64,000 nt of DNA from Pycnococcus provasolii (taxonomy: Eukaryota > Chlorophyta > Pseudoscourfieldiophyceae > Pseudoscourfieldiales > Pycnococcaceae), in assembly GCA_938743325.2 (NCBI GenBank), contig OW568892.1, positions 1 to 64,000 on the forward strand. The letters are read 5' to 3'. Below, one piece after another: positions 58,601 to 64,000 of the stretch. The notes under the pieces were generated by a model. The model saw only the letters and a list, made by a program, of their open reading frames with translations, was not told the origin of the DNA and made no database searches. The number at the start of each line of letters is the position of its first letter. Position 1 is the first letter of the stretch. Made by a program: the position numbers and the translations under genes.

Positions 58601-61600
58601 CGCCATGAGCTGAGAGTTCAAAATCTCCTTCAGCACAATCTTCTGCTTGTCAAACCATCCCTTGTAGTCGATGTACTGGCGCGTGATTTCAATCGGAGAC
58701 TGCGTGTCGTACTTGTCACGCGCGGGCATGTTCGTGTCGTCGATGAAGTACACGAGCTTGCGCGATCCAGGTGGTCCGTAGCGGTGCCCCGACTTCTTCT
58801 CGAGCGGGTTCTCGAGAATGATCTGAAGCGCGGGAGCATCCAAGAAGCTGTGCATGTTCACGGTGGCAAATCCGTACGCCTCCGCGTCGAGCGACTTGAG
58901 CTTGTCGCGCATGAGAGCCGTCTTGCCCGTTCCGGCATTTCCCACGAACATGGCGTAGTGCCCGTCCCTGATGAATCCGTCGAGGAAGCTCGAAAGACGC
59001 GTGGACTCGACGGTGGGAACGAAGATGTTCGCAAACTGGTTGAGGTCTCGCGTGTACGTGTACTTCTCGACGACGTCCGTCCACGGCACCATGAGCATCT
59101 GCTTGGGATCGACAAAGTACGCGAACACGTCCGTCTCGTCGGGGAACTTGACATTTTTGTACTCGCCGCACCACCACTTGGAGAACGCGGCGCGGAAGTT
59201 GTTCACCTTGTCGACGAGCAGAGCGCCTCCGAGCGCCCAGATGCACGCGTAGACGAAGTAGTGCTCGACGAGACGCTTGTCCGGCGAGGGGGCACCCTTG
59301 GGAGATTCCTTGGGAATGAACTGCTCGAGAATCTTGCAGACGCTCGTGGCGATGTTCACCGCGGGAAGGCACGGCCCCGTCATGTGGTGCGGAAGCACCG
59401 TGCGGAAGTTGCGTCGCACGAAGTCGAGGGATTTCTCCATGTATCGGCTGAACAACTCGGTGAGCACGGGAACGTACTCCTTCGCCTCGAGCCCGTGAAC
59501 CCAGGAGTCGACGACGGGTCCCCAGCCAATGTCCTCGGCGTTGACGAAGATGACTCCGCCGCGAGACACGGTGGCGGGCGAGCAGTGGATCATGTGGTTA
59601 ATCTCCAGCAGCAGGCGCATGCTTCCCGTGAGAGGAATGCGCTCGTTCGACGCCAGCGTCAACATCTTGTTGTCGTCCATGACCGTGTTCATCGACTCGA
59701 TCCACTCGGCGTCAATGTCGCCGTCGAGCACGATCCACTGGTGCTTGTTCGTCTGGTTGTTCGCGTAGTCGCGGAATGTCACGGAGAGCAGTCCCTCCTT
59801 CCACTCGCGCGTCGACGGGTGCAGATATCCATACAGCTCGTTACGCGTCACAGCCTTAGGGTTCACCGGCCTCGTGATCGTCTTCTCGTCGAACGCATTC
59901 TGCGCCTTCGCGAGCGTCTTCCAGATTGCCGTCTTGCCACATCCCGCGGGGCCGAGCAGGAAGACGGACCAGCGAACCTCGAAAATCTCGCGCAGCTGCG
60001 TAATCTTCAGGCAGAACACGTCCTCGGGCTGGAACTTCAGCTCGATGGAAGCCTTCTTGATCTCCGCCTCGAACGCCTCGTCGACGCGGCGAGGCACGAG
60101 TGCGAGCAGCTTGGGGAAAAGGTCATTCAGCAGTCCCATGAAAATTTTCGTGTCGTCGGACGTCAGCTTGCCCAAGTTGAAGTCGCGAAGAGCTTGCAGG
60201 AGCACCTTGTCCTCGCTGAGGTGTGGCTGGTCGCGTTTCAAGCCACCCGCGACGTACAGTGTCGTTTTGATCGCGCGCAGCTTCCAATCGTAGTGAGCAC
60301 TCTTCGAGAGAAGGTCCTCGCATAGCTTGTACAGGATGACGAACTTGCGCGCGAGAATCTTCGACATATGGAAACCTTCCGCCATAAGCATGATCTCGCA
60401 GATGTTCTGGAGGTCAGGCACGACCATGGAGACGGGGCGGAAGAGCGCCTTGAGAGACTCCGGCAGCTCGGCACGTCCTGGATATCCAGGGTTCATGGTG
60501 ATGAACGCCATTGTCGTTGGCACAAGCGTGATCTCCTGATCCTCGAAAATGAACTTTGGTTTCCTGGCGCGAATGCCGTCCAGCACCGTCTTGTACTGCG
60601 TAGAGCACACCGACAGCACGGCGACGGGAATGCGGTTGAACTCGTCGAAGCAACCCCACGCACCGCTCTGCGCGAGACCCTTGTAGATACTTCCCATGGC
60701 CTTGTAGTCCATCTGGTCGGAGCAGTTGAAGACGTAAATCATGAGTCCGAGCCATCGGCTGAGGTCCTTGGTGGTCTCTGTCTTGCCCGTTCCGGCGGGT
60801 CCTGCGGGTGCCCCGCCAAGAACCAATCGTTGGGCTTGCGTAAGCGTGATATAGCAGCGGTCGGTAAGCTGCGTGATGACCAGGCATCCACAGTTGCCGA
60901 CGTATTCGTAGTCGTACATCACCTCGGCGTCGCAAATGTTGATCTGGCATTCCTTGTTCTTCTCGTTCTGCTTGTAGCGCAGCTGGCTCTGCCACTGGAA
61001 GCATGCGCCGTTCTCGCAGCGCTCGTCAATCAGGCGCTGCATGACGTCTCGAGAGTGCACGTCAATCGTACACAGCGTCATAATCTTCTTGCGGTCGAGC
61101 TTCTTCAGCTCGCCGTTAATCAGTTCAATCAGGCCCGTGAGATGGTCGAGCTGCCTCTGGAACTCATCTTTCAGGGCGTTGTCGTTACCCTCCTCGAGCT
61201 GGTCGAAAGCCTCGTCCACCTCCTGCGTGAAGAAGACGCGGCTCACGAGCACAGTCAGCTGCGCGCAGTCCTCGAACAGCCACTTGTTACGCGGCAGCTC
61301 GTCGTAGCGCGGAATGGACTGCTTGAACTGCACAGACAGCGTCTTAGCCATCGTGTCAATCACCGTCTGCAGCCAGAACTCCACGGCGCCGTCGCACGAG
61401 CAGTCTTCGCTGAATTTGACGTACTCGTTTTCGGCGGAGAACATGCCCAGTGCTGTCTTCAGAGGCTCACCCTTGTCGTCGAGCTTGAGTTCCAACTTAG
61501 ACACGGTGGCGGTGACCTTGGACATGTGCCTCTGAATGCTCGGTGGGTGAGATCCCTTACTGAGGATGTCGAGCAAGTCGGCATTCGAAACCTGTATTAT

Positions 61601-64000
61601 TTAGTGTGTCAGGTTGTTAGTGATTGTTTGTTTTGGTGTGTTTTGGTGGTTAGAGGTAGACTTACGAAGTAGAAGCGGGGGAAGGCAACCTTCTTCGTCT
61701 CCAGGTAATCCTGCAATGCCTTCTCGCAAAGCTCGAGATCGTTGAGCATCTTGTCCAGAGACTCTTGGCGCCCGTCCAGGTTGCACGCCTCCACCGCGTT
61801 GGTGATATCAGGCGCGCTGATCATGAGCGCCTTGAATTCGCCATTTGTGCCGTCAAATCGCTTGCTGTCTTCTGGCAGCTGAACGCGGATGTCGGCGCTG
61901 CCGATAAAGACACTCTCCAACATCTGCCACTTCTTTTGCACATCCTGCCACGTCGTGATGACAGAGTCCACCGCACCCAGCTTAGCCTGCCAAGTGGCGA
62001 CCTTCTCATGAAAGAGCTCGTTTGACAGAACGTATTTGTTGCCAGACATATTCTGAAGCTGCAGGTTGTCATTCTCCAGAGCTTCCAAGACAGTGTCATC
62101 AACTGTCAGCTGGAGCATTTCACCCTCGTAGGGAACGAAATCAATCGCAAGACCCGCCCACACGTCCTCAATCTTCTTCAGAGCCTTCTCGATAATCAGC
62201 TCCTTCTGCGCGCGGTCAACAATCTCACCCACGGCATCCACGCACTGGTGAAGCTCCAGGGCGAGCAAATCGCCAAGGCAGAACTTGTCATCCTTCACGA
62301 AGTGCTTGCCAGTCGTCTGCATAAGCTGCTGCCAGTGCCTCTCACGCATCGCAGGGTGGTGGAGGTCGCTAACGAGCGGAAGCGATGTCAGCATCGCCTT
62401 CACGCTGTCCTCGAGCACCTTGAAGGCATCGTAGTTGCGAACAGCCTTGTTCAGCATTTTGATATCCTTGCTGATCTTCTTGCCTTCGTCAACGAGCATT
62501 TCGACGTCAATCTTGTCCCAGAGAGTCTTGTTCCAATCTTTGAATGTGAACGTAACGACGCCAAGCATGTCCCATAGGTTCTTGAGATACTGGATCTCTT
62601 CCGTGCAGCGTCGCAGCGCGACGTAGTCGACGACGTAAATCTCAAACAAATCTTGGTTCTCGTTGAGCTTCTCGGCGTCGTGCTGGATCGACGCCACGTT
62701 GCCGCCATTGAACACCACTCCCTCTTCCGCGCCTGGCACCTGGTCGCCGGCGTTGCCGTGGTGGTAGTGATCGATGAGCTTGTACGCATTCGCGACGAGC
62801 TCTTCGTCCAAATGTCCACCCTTGACGGTGAAGGGGCAAACCTTCTGGAATTCGGAGCGGTAATCTTCCACCCTCTGCTGGAATGCGTCACCGGCATCGC
62901 GTATTGCCATAGCCTCGAGCTGCTGCTGCGTCGACACCTTCTCGCGAACGTTAAGCATCTTCTTGCTCAACGCTTCCCACTTCATCGGCGCCTCATCAAG
63001 CTGCTTGATCGCTGTCTCCGTGACGGTGATTCCATACTTTTTCAAGAGCTCGACTGTGTCTCCGAGCGGCTTGAAGCTTGCCGCAGTCTTGTCGAGACGC
63101 TTGCGAATGCGAAGCATGCAGCGCATCAGCTCATACAGCAACGCCTTCTTCTCCTCCTCCTCGGCATCTTCCGCCAATTCGTGGTCGAGAATGCCATTCG
63201 ATTCGTCCATGAATTCGTAAAGCTCTTTCATCGACTCCACAACCTTGTTGCTCAGGAACTGTGTAAACAAGAAGATCCACTTCGTCACCCACGTGCTGAG
63301 CGCCTGCTTGATGGGCTTCGCGTTAATGCGAATCCAGCCCTCGGTGTGCGACGTCGGCAGGTGCGAGATCTCATCCTGCAAATTCTTGTACTTCGTGATC
63401 TCCGCGTCGAACACGTCCAGTGGCGGGTCGTCGCCATCCTGCCCCTTCTCGTCAATGAACTCGTGCAATGACGTCTGCAGGTCACGATTCCACAAGAAGT
63501 CGTACTTCATGTAGCCCTCCCTGAATGCAAGGCAGCGCACCTCGTTCTCCAAGACCACTGTGACGATTTGCGAGATCGAATCGGACACGTTGAAATCTTC
63601 CTCGAGCTCCACGGCATAATTTCCATCGTTGATGTCTAAGCGTTTCATCAACGTGCCAACGGACAAGAATCCCTTGATCCACGAGTTGAACGCGTCGCGG
63701 ACTCCGTCGCCGGAAGAAGCCTCGCCGAGGTCAGGCTGCCACTCGATCGTTGGCGCGACCAATTCGAGCTCAATCTCAAGCAGAGGCGAAATTTCGTTCT
63801 TCTCCATCAGCTTCGGCTCAATTTCCTCGTAGATTGTTTTGATTGACGACAGAATGGCACGCGAGAATCCGTCGATGACAATGTCGTTGACGTACTCGAC
63901 GTACATCTTCCAAGCCGCACTTCCCTTGCTCACTTTGAGAATCTTGTTCGACGCGGACAGCAGCTTTCCAATCTCCTTGCCACCCTCCTGCACCTCCGCC
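52639..64000 (-). CDS. Axonemal dynein heavy chain, outer-arm type, C-terminal ~3,700 aa (5' end outside window)
   Basis: Three exons visible: 61666-64000 (continues beyond the window), 56615-61591 and 52639-56427, with 74-bp and 187-bp introns (GTAAGT/AATACAG and GTACGT/GTATCAG), both phase 0. Order: tail and linker; AAA1 P-loop GPAGTGKTETTKDLSRWLGL (about 60790) with CFDEFNRI; AAA2 GPAGCGKTAIWKTL (59940); AAA3 GNAGTGKTALM (58930); AAA4 GVGGSGKQSLARLATF (57890); stalk coiled coils around the microtubule-binding domain (about 57200 to 56000); AAA5, AAA6 and C-terminal domain (GAFIHGLTLEGARWDD). It powers flagellar beating. Outer-arm alpha/beta/gamma-like by sequence style; I cannot choose between them. 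About 800 N-terminal residues are missing. Confidence 0.96.
56577..56600 (+). repeat. Telomere-like repeat inside a dynein intron
   Basis: CCTAGCCCTAGCCCTAGCCC then TAAAC lies near the donor end of the 187-bp dynein intron. The unit CCCTAG differs from the telomeric CCCTAA by one base, and the same variant occurs in the 17168-17205 box. Confidence 0.8.

Noticed and set aside
56945-60325. 1126-aa ORF on the plus strand
   Set aside because: Antisense to the conserved dynein motor domain. Its composition (Val/Leu/Arg/His-rich) is the shadow expected from the GC-biased third positions of the real gene.

Overview
The window looks like a chromosome-end segment of a small, motile, photosynthetic green alga, probably of prasinophyte grade. 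The evidence is a CCCTAA (TTAGGG) telomeric tract near the left edge, plastid-type genes (starch synthase, dihydrodipicolinate synthase with an N-terminal extension, a Tat-signal thylakoid-lumen protein, a DUF1995 protein) and flagellar genes (an axonemal dynein heavy chain and CFAP210). Coding sequence is GC-rich, genes are close together, and most lack introns. The species assignment is inference only.

Layout. Positions 1-7060 are subtelomere: a (CCCTAA)n tract with a degenerate 33-bp higher-order tail, a 22-bp satellite in two versions (1304-1719 and 5647-5734), an interstitial telomeric block, two copies of a 133-bp repeat, a foldback element, a 153-bp tandem duplication, a few short unrecognised ORFs, and a decayed BspA-like (DUF285) gene. 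Positions 7061-10900 are visibly AT-richer and hold an intron-dense unknown gene, for which seven phase-consistent exons can be proposed. From 10933 onward lies ordinary gene-dense sequence: MZT2-like, AP-1 mu, starch synthase, eIF2B-gamma, DHDPS, a GNAT, an alpha/beta hydrolase, a lumen protein, V-ATPase subunit a, a GPR180/TMEM145-like receptor, a 2OG-Fe(II) oxygenase, a DUF1995 protein, a telobox-Myb telomere-binding-type protein, SRP72, a Kv channel, a DEK_C/SWIB protein, a zinc-finger membrane protein, a COMM-domain protein, a cyclic-nucleotide-binding protein, an EF-hand protein, CFAP210, an LRR protein, a PD-(D/E)XK-like ORF, and from 52639 to the right edge the C-terminal ~3,700 residues of an axonemal dynein heavy chain on the minus strand.

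The genes do not form one pathway. They are housekeeping, plastid and flagellar genes arranged as divergent or convergent pairs with intergenic gaps from about 40 bp to 1.9 kb. Three themes recur: (i) short telomere-like boxes (CCCTAA variants) in several intergenic regions and inside one dynein intron, in the same window as a telobox-Myb gene; (ii) small dispersed or foldback repeats, including a perfect 49-bp repeat 21 kb apart; (iii) a dynein coding fragment copied to 51.0 kb. I found no retroelement, virus-like element, rRNA, tRNA or CRISPR array that I could support.
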